Assembly: GCF_036924595.1 (NCBI RefSeq)
Contig: NZ_JAZHRV010000001.1
Location: 2,542,001 to 2,606,000 of the forward strand
Direction: 5' to 3'
Source of the DNA: Bradyrhizobium algeriense
GTDB lineage: Bacteria > Pseudomonadota > Alphaproteobacteria > Rhizobiales > Xanthobacteraceae
Length of the DNA stretch: 64,000 bases
This document shows, piece after piece, positions 1 to 8,400 of the stretch. The notes below the pieces were generated by a model. That model saw only the letters and a program-made list of their open reading frames with translations. It was not told the DNA's origin and searched no databases. Numbering within the stretch: the stretch's first letter is position 1; the number at the start of each line of letters is the position of its first letter. The translations under genes and the position numbers were made by a program.

Positions 1-1
1 G

Positions 2-937
2 ATCGACATCACCGTCGGTGGAAAGCCGGTCAAAGCGGTGGCGCAGGTGACCAAGCAGGCGTTCGTCTACGTCTTCGATCGCGTCACCGGCCAGCCGGTG
101 TGGCCGATCGAGGAACAGCCGGTATCGGCTTCGAGCGTGCCCGGCGAAAGCGCATCGAAGACCCAGCCGTTTCCGACGCGGCCGGCCCCGATCGACATTC
201 AGGGCGTGCGAGACGAAGACCTGATCGATTTCACGCCGGAGCTCCACCAGGAGGCAAAGGACATCGTCGCGAAATACGATCACGGTCCGCTGTTCACGCC
301 GCCATCCGAGCGGGGCACCATCCAGGTGCCCGGCGTCGCCGGCGGCGGCAACTGGGCCGGTGCCGCGATCGATCCGGAAACCGGCATGCTCTATGTCGGC
401 ACCTATCGTCTGCCGTTTGTCGTCACCGTTCGCAGACCGAGGCCGGGTGAATCGCCCTACGACTTCATCGGTGAGTTCCGCTATTTGTCCGGACCGCGCG
501 GTTTGCCGCTGCTCAAGCCGCCATTCGGCAGCATGCTCGCCATCGACATGAACAGCGGAGACCACCGCTGGCGGATCCCGGTTGGGCGTGCCGAGCTTAT
601 TCCGACCATTCAGCAGCTCGGCATCCGTGAGCGCTTGGGATTTCCAACCCGCAGTTGGGCGCTGATCACCAAAACGGTGATGATCGTTGTGCAATCCGGT
701 TATTTCAGCGCGCCGCGCTTGCCGCCGGGCGGCACGCGCCGGATCGCGGATCTCAACAATTTCAATCCGCATCTTTGGGTCTACGACAAGACTTCAGGCG
801 AAATGCTGGCGGAGATTGCCGTGCCGGCCAACGCGGTCGGCGCGCCGATGACCTACATGGCCGGCGGCAAGCAGTTCATCGTGTTTCCGGTCGGCGGCGG
901 TCCGCTGGTGGAGGAACTGATCGCGGTCTCGCTGTAA
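2..937 (+). CDS. PQQ-dependent dehydrogenase, C-terminal part (cut by window edge)
   Basis: The reading frame is open from the first bases of the window, so only the last 311 residues of a larger quinoprotein are present. The segment has beta-propeller-type repeats, for example GNWAGAAIDPETGMLYV and PFGSMLAIDMNSGDHRW, which resemble the tryptophan-docking repeats of membrane-bound glucose-dehydrogenase-like PQQ enzymes. Such enzymes oxidise sugars or alcohols in the periplasm and pass electrons to ubiquinone. The substrate cannot be told from this part. An internal GTG at position 38 is not a credible start because the fold continues upstream of it. Confidence 0.8.
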   Translation: MDITVGGKPVKAVAQVTKQAFVYVFDRVTGQPVWPIEEQPVSASSVPGESASKTQPFPTRPAPIDIQGVRDEDLIDFTPELHQEAKDIVAKYDHGPLFTPPSERGTIQVPGVAGGGNWAGAAIDPETGMLYVGTYRLPFVVTVRRPRPGESPYDFIGEFRYLSGPRGLPLLKPPFGSMLAIDMNSGDHRWRIPVGRAELIPTIQQLGIRERLGFPTRSWALITKTVMIVVQSGYFSAPRLPPGGTRRIADLNNFNPHLWVYDKTSGEMLAEIAVPANAVGAPMTYMAGGKQFIVFPVGGGPLVEELIAVSL

Positions 938-1002
938 TAGTATTCGATAATCTGCGCGCTATATAAGTCGCCGTCGAAACATCAGAGACGACGGCTCAGC
1001 GG

Positions 1003-1950
1003 ATGGCGCACGATCACGCTCATCACAATCATTCCCACGGGCATGATCATTCCCATGGTCACGCCGGCCACAGCCACGCGCCGGACAATTTCGGCTGGGC
1101 GTTCGCCATTGGCGCCGCGCTCAACACCGCGTTCGTCATTGCGGAGCTGATCTTTGGCTATGCCGCCAATTCATTGGCGCTGATTTCGGATGCCGTTCAC
1201 AATCTCTCCGACGTGATCGCGCTGCTGCTGGCATGGGGCGCGGCGTTGCTGTCGCAGAAGCAGCCGACGCAGCGACATACCTACGGCTATCGCCGGGCTT
1301 CGATCCTGGCGGCGCTGTTCAATGCTGGCCTGCTGTTGGTCGCGGTCGGCGGCATCGTCGTCGAGGCGGTCAACCGACTCTACAGCCCGGCGCCGGTCGC
1401 GGGCTGGACGGTCGTAGTGGTTGCGGCCTTTGGCGTCGCCGTCAACGGCTTCACCGCGCTGCTATTCATGCGCGGCCGTCATGGCGACCTCAATATTCGC
1501 GGCGCCTATCTGCACATGGTGGCGGACGCGGGCGTTTCGCTCGGCGTAGTCGTTGCCGCCGGGGTCATCATGCTGACGGGCTGGCTGTGGCTCGATCCCG
1601 CGATCAGCCTCGTCATCGCCGCCGTGGTGTTCTGGAGCGGATGGGGGCTGGCGCGTGACAGCGTCAACCTCGCGCTCGACGGCGTGCCGCGCGGTATCGA
1701 GCTTGCCGAGGTGAGGGATTATCTCGCCGGCCTCGAAGGTGTTGCCGAGGTGCATGACCTGCACATCTGGGCGATGAGCACCAACGAGACCGCCCTGACC
1801 GCGCATCTGGTGCGGCCCGGCGGCACCGACGACGCCTTTCTGCACGGGGTCTGCGAGGAACTCTCGCACCGCTTCAACATCCACCATTCCACGCTGCAGA
1901 TCGAAGCCGCCGCCGAAGTCTGCAAGCTTGCGCCGGCGGAACGGGTGTAA
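1003..1950 (+). CDS. CDF family cation efflux transporter (CzcD/ZitB type)
   Basis: A 315-residue inner-membrane divalent cation/proton antiporter that probably exports Zn2+, Co2+ or Cd2+. Residues 1-26 are a His/Asp-rich metal-binding tail. Six membrane segments follow. The paired transport-site motifs are visible: HNLSD (H66, D70) in segment 2 and HMVAD in segment 5. The last 90 residues form the cytoplasmic domain with HDLHIW, typical of CDF proteins. The start is the first ATG after a 65-base gap and its ribosome site is weak. The His-rich tail and HxxxD pair favour zinc, but the metal is an inference. Confidence 0.9.
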   Translation: MAHDHAHHNHSHGHDHSHGHAGHSHAPDNFGWAFAIGAALNTAFVIAELIFGYAANSLALISDAVHNLSDVIALLLAWGAALLSQKQPTQRHTYGYRRASILAALFNAGLLLVAVGGIVVEAVNRLYSPAPVAGWTVVVVAAFGVAVNGFTALLFMRGRHGDLNIRGAYLHMVADAGVSLGVVVAAGVIMLTGWLWLDPAISLVIAAVVFWSGWGLARDSVNLALDGVPRGIELAEVRDYLAGLEGVAEVHDLHIWAMSTNETALTAHLVRPGGTDDAFLHGVCEELSHRFNIHHSTLQIEAAAEVCKLAPAERV

Positions 1951-1976
1951 TGCCGTAGGACGGCGTTACGCCACGT

Positions 1977-3380
1977 TTACACCATCCCTGCAAACCGCAT
2001 CGCTACGCCCGCCGCGCACGACCCTGCCAACACCCATAGCATCCCGATGCTGAGACGGAAGATCGCGGTCGCCGCGGCAGCCGCCAGCACGAAGGCTGCG
2101 AGGTCGAGGCTTCCCCACATCGGCATGTCGAACGAGAGCCCGAACGAGCGGACCGGCGTGGTCTGCCGGAACAGCGTGTGCAATCCGAACCAGATCGAGA
2201 GGTTCAGGATCACGCCGACCACGGCGGCGGTGATCGCAGACAGCGCGCCCGCCAGCCCCTTGTTGCCGCGCAGCGTCTCGATATAGGGCGCGCCGAGGAA
2301 GATCCAGAGGAAGCAGGGAATGAAGGTGACCCAGGTCGCCAGCAATCCGCCGAGCGTGGCCGCAACCATCGGCGACAGCGCGCCGGGGTCGCGCAAGGCT
2401 GCCATGAAGCCCACGAACTGCAGCACCATGATCAGCGGGCCCGGCGTGGTCTCGGCCATGCCGAGGCCGTCCAGCATCTCGCGCGGCTGCAGCCAGTGAT
2501 AATGCTCGACCGCCTGCTGCGCGACATAGGCCAGCACCGCATAGGCGCCGCCGAACGTCACCATCGCCATCTTGGAAAAGAACAGCGCGATCTGGCTGAA
2601 CACGTTTGCCTGTCCAAGCCCGATCAGCAGCGCCGCGACCGGCACCACCCACAGCAACAGCCACACCGAGCTTACGCGCAGCGCACGGCCGACGCTCGGG
2701 CGGACGTGGTCGGGCAGTTCCTCGCCGAGCAGGCTGTCGACGGCGGCCGACTTCTTGCCGCCGCCGCCATGCTCGATGGCGGCAAATTCCGGCCGTCCGC
2801 TCTTCGCGCCGAAATAGCCGGTCACGCCGGCCGCGATGATGATGATCGGGAAGGGGACGTTGAAAAAGAAGATCGCGACAAAGGCGATGGCCGCCAGCGC
2901 AATCATCACCCGGTTGCGCAACGCGCGCTTGCCGACGCGAACGACCGCGTGGACCACGATCGCGAGCACTGCAGCCTTCAACCCAAAGAACACCGCCTCG
3001 ACGAAGCCGACATTGCCGTAAGCCACGTAGATATAGCTCAGGCCCATGATGGCGATGATGCCGGGCAGGATGAACAGGCCGCCGGCCATGATGCCGCCCG
3101 TGGTCCGGTGCAGCAGCCAGCCGATATAGGTCGCGAGTTGTTGCGCTTCCGGCCCCGGCAACAGCATGCAGTAGTTCAGCGCATGCAGGAACCGGCTCTC
3201 GGAGATCCAGTTCTTCTCCTCGACCAGGATGCGGTGCATCACCGCGATCTGCCCGGCCGGCCCGCCGAAACTCAATACGGCGACCCGCAGCCAGACCCGG
3301 AACGCTTCGCCGAAGCTGATACCGTGACCGAGGTCGCGGCTTACGCCGGCCTCGGCCGCCTTGTCGATCGTGGCTTCCAT
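1977..3380 (-). CDS. chrA: Chromate transporter ChrA
   Basis: A 467-residue CHR-family membrane protein that expels chromate from the cytoplasm. Both homologous halves are present: the first carries VLSFGGPAGQIAVMH near residue 38, the second carries MVTFGGAYAVLAYV. The frame stays open far upstream, but the ATG at 3380 is chosen because it overlaps the chrB stop (TAATG), which implies translational coupling. The two genes form a chromate-resistance operon read leftwards from the promoter at about 4280-4307. The family assignment is firm; the specificity for chromate is supported by the chrB neighbour. Confidence 0.93.
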   Translation of the reverse strand: MEATIDKAAEAGVSRDLGHGISFGEAFRVWLRVAVLSFGGPAGQIAVMHRILVEEKNWISESRFLHALNYCMLLPGPEAQQLATYIGWLLHRTTGGIMAGGLFILPGIIAIMGLSYIYVAYGNVGFVEAVFFGLKAAVLAIVVHAVVRVGKRALRNRVMIALAAIAFVAIFFFNVPFPIIIIAAGVTGYFGAKSGRPEFAAIEHGGGGKKSAAVDSLLGEELPDHVRPSVGRALRVSSVWLLLWVVPVAALLIGLGQANVFSQIALFFSKMAMVTFGGAYAVLAYVAQQAVEHYHWLQPREMLDGLGMAETTPGPLIMVLQFVGFMAALRDPGALSPMVAATLGGLLATWVTFIPCFLWIFLGAPYIETLRGNKGLAGALSAITAAVVGVILNLSIWFGLHTLFRQTTPVRSFGLSFDMPMWGSLDLAAFVLAAAAATAIFRLSIGMLWVLAGSCAAGVAMRFAGMV

Positions 3381-4198
3381 TACGATTTCGCCTTGTTGGT
3401 CGGCCAGTTGTGCGTCTCGCCTGACGCGTCGCGGCACCAGCGGTAGAACGCGTCGTACAGCGTCATGCCGGCCTCGAGCTGTTCGAGATCGTCGTCGAAC
3501 ATGCGCGACAGGCCGAGCGAGGCGGCGAGCAACCCGGGTGCTTCCGGCGACAGATCGAGCCGCCCGGTATCGGCGCCGCGCACCATCGCCGCCAGCCGCA
3601 GCAGGGGCGGCGTCGCCAGGCCGAATTCCTCGATCATCACGTCGAAGGTGCAGAGTTCCCCGCGGTGGCTCCAGAACACGTTCTCGACGTCGAAAGGCGC
3701 TGCGTTGAAACGCTCGCCGACCGCCAGCACTTCCGGCGGCGAGACGAACAGGAACACGGCGTTTGGATCCACAAAGCGGCGGATCAGCCAGGGGCACGCG
3801 ATGCGGTCGATCTTCGGCCGCGCGCGGGTGACCCAGACGGTGCGACCTTTCGCGTCACGCGCGGGCAGTTTTTCCGCCGGCACCAGCGGCAGTTTGGCCG
3901 CTTTCCAGCCTTCAAAACCGCCTTCCAGCGCTTCGGCCGAAACATCGAGATGCCGCAGCCAGGCGGCCGTGCCCTGCGCCAGTTTCTGACCGCGCAGGCA
4001 GACGACAATGGCCGGGCGGCCGGAAAATTCCTCGCCCCAATCGGCGGCTTGCTCGTGGTTGCGCCTGATAGCACCGGGAATCAGCCGCGGGTCGGCGGCG
4101 AAATCCTCGTCGGTGCGAACGTCGATCAGGGCCGGCGTGTTTGCCGTGCCGATCAATTTGGAAAGCTTGTCCGGAGATATCGTTGTGAAGGATGACAT
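3380..4198 (-). CDS. chrB: Rhodanese-ChrB fusion, chromate resistance/regulatory protein
   Basis: A 272-residue soluble protein with two domains. Residues 1-105 form a rhodanese-like domain with the candidate active cysteine C67 in VVCLRGQKLAQG. Residues about 115-270 are the ChrB C-terminal domain, seen in IDRIACPWLIRRFVDP. ChrB proteins act as chromate-responsive regulators or resistance factors. The stop overlaps the chrA start by one base. A short upstream reading frame starting at 4239 overlaps the first 43 bases of this gene. Ribosome site ACGAGGG lies eight bases before the ATG. Confidence 0.88.
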   Translation of the reverse strand: MSSFTTISPDKLSKLIGTANTPALIDVRTDEDFAADPRLIPGAIRRNHEQAADWGEEFSGRPAIVVCLRGQKLAQGTAAWLRHLDVSAEALEGGFEGWKAAKLPLVPAEKLPARDAKGRTVWVTRARPKIDRIACPWLIRRFVDPNAVFLFVSPPEVLAVGERFNAAPFDVENVFWSHRGELCTFDVMIEEFGLATPPLLRLAAMVRGADTGRLDLSPEAPGLLAASLGLSRMFDDDLEQLEAGMTLYDAFYRWCRDASGETHNWPTNKAKS

Positions 4199-4239
4199 GG
4201 CTGCGCCCTCGTAAAAAACGGGACGCGATACTTGGGCAT
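4153..4239 (-). CDS. Candidate leader peptide uORF upstream of chrB
   Basis: A 28-codon frame beginning MPKYRVP with a GAGG ribosome site four bases before its ATG. It overlaps the chrB start in another frame and ends inside chrB. The first seven codons are nearly identical to those of the frame at 6838-6677 upstream of the DUF1259 gene; the rest differs. That pattern fits a regulatory leader whose N-terminus matters, but translation is not proven. Confidence 0.4.
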   Translation of the reverse strand: MPKYRVPFFTRAQPCHPSQRYLRTSFPN

Positions 4240-4248
4240 GTCGCCTCG

Positions 4249-4270
4249 TGGGGAGATCGCAAAATCCCCA
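4249..4270 (-). promoter_or_regulatory. Conserved 5' leader hairpin of chrBA
   Basis: TGGGGA (4249-4254) pairs with TCCCCA (4265-4270) around a ten-base loop containing TTGCGATC on the minus strand. The predicted transcript start is close to 4272, so the hairpin would sit at the 5' end of the mRNA, just ahead of the leader-peptide ribosome site. A matching hairpin with a compensated stem pair lies at 6848-6868. Confidence 0.5.
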
Positions 4271-4278
4271 TGGGGGCG

Positions 4279-4307
4279 AATTAATCGCGTGCGGCTTCTT
4301 CTGTCAA
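4279..4307 (-). promoter_or_regulatory. Promoter of the chrBA operon
   Basis: On the minus strand TTGACA (4307-4302) and TTAATT (4284-4279) are separated by 17 bases. The -35 box is a perfect sigma70-type match. The same geometry recurs at 6875-6903 upstream of the DUF1259 gene. Confidence 0.6.
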
Positions 4308-4336
4308 CCCGCTGGCGGGCCCACGTTGGATGGGTA

Positions 4337-4398
4337 AGAGCGAAGCGAAACCCATCATTTCGTTCGTCGGCACCAACCGATGGGTTTCGCTTCGCTCT
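4337..4398. repeat. Intergenic palindromic repeat
   Basis: A perfect 20-base inverted repeat: left arm 4337-4356 beginning AGAGCGAAGCGAAACCCATC, right arm 4379-4398, loop of 22 bases. It resembles the palindromic intergenic repeats scattered through Bradyrhizobium genomes. It fills part of the gap between the chr promoter and the MFS gene. Confidence 0.8.
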
Positions 4399-4535
4399 AC
4401 CAATCCTACCCAAGGGGCGCTTGCGAACTGCCGGTTTCGGTCCTAGCTTGCGCGTCATCGGGGACGAAGCAGGCTCCCCGTCAGACGGTCCGCCGTCCAA
4501 GGTCTGCGCACCTCTCGACGTGTCGAGGATGGCGC

Positions 4536-5774
4536 ATGGACGCTGGGATGACCGATATCGGGACTGAACCAAAACCCTCCACTGCCAACGCGCTGATCAA
4601 ATTGCTCTATGTCGCGCGAGGCCTGCGCGGCTTCGGCGACGGTTTTGCCATCATCATTCTGCCGGCCTATATGACGGCGCTGGGCTACGACGCCATCGCT
4701 GTCGGCATCGTCGCGACCGCATCGCTGCTGGGAACCGCGTTGCTGACCCTGGTCGTCGGCTGGGTCGCGCCGCGCCATGACCTGCGTGCGCTCCTGATTT
4801 TTGGCGCAGGTCTGATGGCGGCGACCGGCCTTGCGTTTCCGGGCGTAGAGCACTTTGTCCTGATTGTGCTTGTGGCGTTCATCGGCACCATCAACCCCTC
4901 GGGCGGCGATCTCGGTGTGCTGGTTCCGCTCGAGCATGCGGTGCTGGCGAAGAGCGCCACCGACGACCGACGCACGCAGGTGTTTGCGCGCTACAGCCTG
5001 ATCGGGGCGCTCTGCACCGCCGCCGGCTCGCTTGCGGCAACCTTGCCCGATCTGCTGGTTGCACACGGCGGCACCACGCTCGGCGCGTTCCGCCTGATGT
5101 TTTATGCCTATGCTGCGCTCGGGATACTCAGCGCGGCGCTTTACCGTTACGTCCCACACGCGCGCGGCGAGGAGAGGGCACAGCAAGCGCCGCTCGGGCC
5201 CTCGCGCGGTACAGTCTACAAACTTGCCGCGCTGTTCAGCATCGATGCGTTCGCGGGCGGCTTCGTTGCCCAGTCATTGCTGGTGCTCTGGCTGTTCGAG
5301 CGTTTCGACCTGTCATTGTCCGCGGCCGGATTGTTTTTCTTTTGGTCGAGCACGCTCAGCGCCTTTTCCTATCCGGTCGCCGCCTGGATTGCCAAGCGCA
5401 TCGGTCTCGTCAACACCATGGTGTTCACGCACATTCCCTCCAGCATCTTCCTGATCCTGGCGGCGTTCTCGCCGAATCTCTATCTGGCGCTTGGGTTGCT
5501 GCTGTTGCGCTCGGCGCTGTCGCAGATGGACGTGCCGACCCGCACCTCCTACGTCATGGCCGTGGTGACGCCGGCCGAGCGGCCGGCGGCTGCCAGCGTC
5601 ACCGCCGTGCCGCGCAGCCTGGCATCCGCGATCAGCCCGGCGATCTCGGGTGCGCTGCTGATGACGGCGTTTACGGGGCTACCGCTGGTGGTCTGCGGCA
5701 CGCTGAAGATCGCCTACGACCTCGCGCTCTTGTTCTCGTTCCGCCATATCAAGCCGCCGGAGGAGAAGCGCTAG
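4536..5774 (+). CDS. MFS transporter
   Basis: A 412-residue protein with about twelve hydrophobic segments and an MFS fold; the motif GLRGFGDGFAIIILPAYM lies near the N-terminus. The frame is open further upstream through the palindromic repeat, so the ATG at 4536 is preferred: GAGGA lies seven bases before it. A second ATG at 4548 is possible. It is read divergently from chrBA and may respond to the same stress, but no substrate can be inferred. Confidence 0.82.
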   Translation: MDAGMTDIGTEPKPSTANALIKLLYVARGLRGFGDGFAIIILPAYMTALGYDAIAVGIVATASLLGTALLTLVVGWVAPRHDLRALLIFGAGLMAATGLAFPGVEHFVLIVLVAFIGTINPSGGDLGVLVPLEHAVLAKSATDDRRTQVFARYSLIGALCTAAGSLAATLPDLLVAHGGTTLGAFRLMFYAYAALGILSAALYRYVPHARGEERAQQAPLGPSRGTVYKLAALFSIDAFAGGFVAQSLLVLWLFERFDLSLSAAGLFFFWSSTLSAFSYPVAAWIAKRIGLVNTMVFTHIPSSIFLILAAFSPNLYLALGLLLLRSALSQMDVPTRTSYVMAVVTPAERPAAASVTAVPRSLASAISPAISGALLMTAFTGLPLVVCGTLKIAYDLALLFSFRHIKPPEEKR

Positions 5775-5789
5775 CGGTCGATCGACGGT

Positions 5790-6680
5790 TCAATGCTGCG
5801 CGACGGCTGTTTTGTCGAGCGCGGTGCGAACGTTGCGCGCCAGCTTCAGAGCGTCATCATTGGCCCAGAAATGAACGAAGAACATGCGCGGCTCTTCTGC
5901 AAGCATGTGGCTGTGGATCGCGGTGACCTCGATATCTCCGGCACGTAGCGCCCGGATCAGGGGATTGACCTCGTTGCCGGTCACGAGAAAATCGCCTGTT
6001 ATGGCGGCCTTGCCACCGCCGGTCGGCTGAAAGTTGATGGCGTTCGCGCCGCCGAGAGCGGCGTTGACCTGCATTCCGTTTTCCTTGGCCGGATCACGCC
6101 TTGGAATGCCGTATTGGTAGACGCCGCCATTCACGGTACCCTTGGCGCCCATTGCAGCGTCGATTGCTGCGGTATCGAGATCAATCGCCGGCGCCGCGGT
6201 GGCGGTGGTGGCTGGTGGATCGAAGGGCGTCTTGCTTGCCGAAGAAAGCGCCGCGCGGATCGCTGTTGCCATTTTTTCGGGGTCGCCGTGTCCCGCCACA
6301 TGCATGTAGAAGGTCGCGGGAGAAGCGCGGAGAACGTGATTGTGGATCGCGCTGACGTCCAGCCCGCTATCCAGCAATTTGGTCATGACCGGCGTGATTT
6401 CTGTATCTAGCAGCACCAGGTCGCCCATCAGCATCGCCTCTCCTTGCATGGGCGCGAAGGCGACCCATCCTCCGAGCGCCAGCGCCGGCTTGATCGCGAC
6501 GCCGTCCAGCGTGACGTGCAGATCGGATCGCGGCAGCCCGTAACGATGCACTTCGCCGCTTACCGTGGCGATCTTTCCGATGGCAGCGTCTACCTTCTTC
6601 CAGTCGATAGCATCGGCGCGGGCGGCCTGTGACAGCAGGAGCGCTGTGCCGAGCGCGAGTAGCGTAAGAGATTGCTTCAT
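5790..6680 (-). CDS. Secreted tandem DUF1259 protein
   Basis: A 296-residue exported protein with a signal peptide (residues 1-22, ending AARADA) and two repeats of a DUF1259 (LppY/LpqO-type) domain, roughly residues 24-150 and 160-290. Each repeat carries the paired motifs (G)xxxxYGxPRxD and SAIHNHVL or TAIHSHML; the histidines suggest metal or ligand binding. The function of DUF1259 is not known. The start is chosen for AAGGAGAGCACC before the ATG. Its promoter and leader are near copies of those of chrBA, so it is probably co-regulated with chromate resistance. Confidence 0.8.
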   Translation of the reverse strand: MKQSLTLLALGTALLLSQAARADAIDWKKVDAAIGKIATVSGEVHRYGLPRSDLHVTLDGVAIKPALALGGWVAFAPMQGEAMLMGDLVLLDTEITPVMTKLLDSGLDVSAIHNHVLRASPATFYMHVAGHGDPEKMATAIRAALSSASKTPFDPPATTATAAPAIDLDTAAIDAAMGAKGTVNGGVYQYGIPRRDPAKENGMQVNAALGGANAINFQPTGGGKAAITGDFLVTGNEVNPLIRALRAGDIEVTAIHSHMLAEEPRMFFVHFWANDDALKLARNVRTALDKTAVAQH

Positions 6681-6838
6681 GGTGCTCTCCTTCTTGCGCC
6701 CATGTTCGGCCGCACATGGCAAGGTTCCCGCGGGACGTGACGCAGCGCGGCCGAGCATTGATGGATTATTGTGAGTCTGGGTAAGCATTCGGGCATGTGT
6801 ATGCGCCTCCGGGAAACCGGGACGCGATACTTGGGCAT
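6677..6838 (-). CDS. Candidate leader peptide uORF upstream of the DUF1259 gene
   Basis: A 53-codon frame starting MPKYRVP, with GAGG before the ATG. Its TGA overlaps the DUF1259 start codon as ATGA, so ribosomes finishing it would be placed on the downstream start. Only the first seven codons match the chrB leader frame. The remainder is rich in Arg, Pro, His and Cys and does not look like a folded protein. Confidence 0.4.
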   Translation of the reverse strand: MPKYRVPVSRRRIHMPECLPRLTIIHQCSAALRHVPREPCHVRPNMGARRRAP

Positions 6839-6847
6839 GACGCCTCG

Positions 6848-6868
6848 TGGGGGGATCGCAAACCCCCA
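6848..6868 (-). promoter_or_regulatory. Conserved 5' leader hairpin of the DUF1259 gene
   Basis: TGGGGG (6848-6853) pairs with CCCCCA (6863-6868) around a nine-base loop carrying TTGCGATC on the minus strand. Compared with the chr copy, the innermost A-T pair has become G-C on both sides, a compensated change that supports a real RNA stem. Confidence 0.5.
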
Positions 6869-6874
6869 TGGCCG

Positions 6875-6903
6875 TATTCAGCCACACTGAAGTGGACTGT
6901 CAA
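6875..6903 (-). promoter_or_regulatory. Promoter of the DUF1259 gene
   Basis: Minus-strand TTGACA (6903-6898), 17-base spacer, TGAATA (6880-6875). Same spacing and same distance to the leader hairpin as the chrBA promoter. The rest of the gap up to 7060 shows no gene. Confidence 0.6.
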
Positions 6904-7060
6904 CGTGGCCAGACGCCGGCAACCGTAACGGTGTGATGAGAACGGCGCGAGAGCCTTTATTACAAGCGCATTTACCGCGAAACGTTCGGAAAAACGAACC
7001 TGCGTTCACCTTCAATTGATCGATGGAGGTAGGATCGCTTGGCCTTCGGCTTCAGCGCGG

Positions 7061-7315
7061 CTACCAGGGCGGTCGCCGTCCGTCGGGGAGGGGGTCCATC
7101 AATCGTCGCTCATCACGTACATGCGACCATTGCGCCAGCTTGATCTCCGGAGAGTCGGGCGCGTTGGCCTCTTCCGCGTGAAAGGCGAGTTTCTGGTTTG
7201 CCTGCACCTGGTATTTGGCGGCCTGTGCGAGCCAGTACCATTTCTTGTCCGGTTCGCTCAGCGCGCGCTGACGGCACTCGGCTTCCAATTCACGTAAGCG
7301 GGTCGCTTCATTCAT
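7061..7315 (-). CDS. Small hypothetical protein
   Basis: An 84-residue soluble protein beginning MNEATRLRELEAECRQRA, a style of short helical protein common in Bradyrhizobium genomes. It is rich in charged residues, with a predicted helix over residues 3-50 and no signal peptide. A GTG at 7384 preceded by a GA-rich stretch would add 23 residues. I do not recognise a function. Confidence 0.5.
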   Translation of the reverse strand: MNEATRLRELEAECRQRALSEPDKKWYWLAQAAKYQVQANQKLAFHAEEANAPDSPEIKLAQWSHVRDERRLMDPLPDGRRPPW

Positions 7316-7526
7316 AGCCAATTCCAGAGCCTTGAAGTTCCAACAGAGCGGAGCCTCGAAACCACCGGAAACGGGTTCCGGCACCTCGTCATGACAAAAA
7401 CTTCTTGACGCCCTGCTATGCAGGTCGGAGGCAATTGATTGAAATTTAGAAATGGATTGATGCGATAATTAATGGGCCTGGCCGGGGCTGCCCCAATCCA
7501 TTGCGATATTGCTCGCGAATGCCCGC

Positions 7527-8258
7527 CTACACGATCAGCAGGGCGCCCGAGACCAGAAGAAGCGCCAGCACGATCTTCCGGAACGTTGCCTCGTCGAGCC
7601 ACCCGAACAGTTTCAGCCCAAGCCAGGTGGCGGCGAACAAGGCCGGCAATCCAATCAGGAACAGCTTGATCGTATCCGGCGTGATCGCGCCCCTGGCGCC
7701 GATCCACAAGGCGCTCATGGCGAAGATCGCAACCGCCACTGGCTGAAACATCGCGCGCTGCACGTCCTTTCGGCCAGCCGCGCAAGCCGCACCAGATCGT
7801 CACCAGAATTTCGGCAAGCCCGGTGATGCCGCCGAGCACGCCGTTGAGGAAACCTATGCCGGCGTCGGCCGCGGCGCCGCCCGCTTTCACCGCGGGGATG
7901 GCCGGCCGCAGCAGCGCGTAGAGGCTGTAGAGCACCAGGAAGGCGCCGACGCCATGCGCACATGGGCGGGATTCGCCCAGGTCAGGATGCCGACGCCGAT
8001 GGGAACGCCAAGCGCGGCGCCGGCCACGAACGGCCAGAGCTGCCGCCAGTCCAGGGCGCCGCGCAGCTTCCAGACCGAATAGCCCTGCACGAGCAGCCCG
8101 AATGCGATGATCAGCGTCGCCGTTTGCAGCGGGGTGAGGATGTAGAGCCAGATCGCAAATACGACGAGGCCGAAGGCGAAGCCGGACAGGCCGGCGACCA
8201 GCGCGCCGGCGAACGTCGCGAGAAGAAACAGCGGCAGTTCGAGTGTCGTTCCATCCAT
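7527..8258 (-). pseudogene. TauE/SafE family exporter, broken by two compensating frameshifts
   Basis: The translation reads as one sulfite/organosulfonate-exporter-type membrane protein (about 243 residues, normal length) only if the frame is changed twice. From 8258 the frame gives GLSGFAFGLVVFAIWLYIL and more. Near 7952-7953 one C appears to be missing, after which ALLRPAIPAVKAGG continues in another frame. Near 7766-7767 one extra C restores the first frame for AMSALWIGARGAITPDTIK to the end. As read, the protein stops at 7887. It is a recent pseudogene or contains sequencing errors. GGAG precedes the ATG at 8258. Confidence 0.75.
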
Positions 8259-8400
8259 GTGCCCGCTCCACAGAAAAGCGAGCAACGCTTGAATGGGATC
8301 GCCATTTGACGGGGAGGCTGCGATTTCCCCGTGTTCAGGTTATGCCCGGCAAGTCCTGGCGCGCAAGCTGTATCGTCTGGCCTGCTCGCGATGATCGTGC

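Noticed and set aside
2178..3446. A 422-residue open frame on the plus strand opposite chrA
   Set aside because: It is the reverse-strand shadow of a GC-rich membrane protein gene; its composition is rich in Arg, His, Gln and Asp with no recognisable domain.
6982..6998. GTTCG-N6-CGAAC hairpin as a terminator for the small gene at 7061
   Set aside because: The stem is only five bases and no U-tract follows on the strand of that gene.
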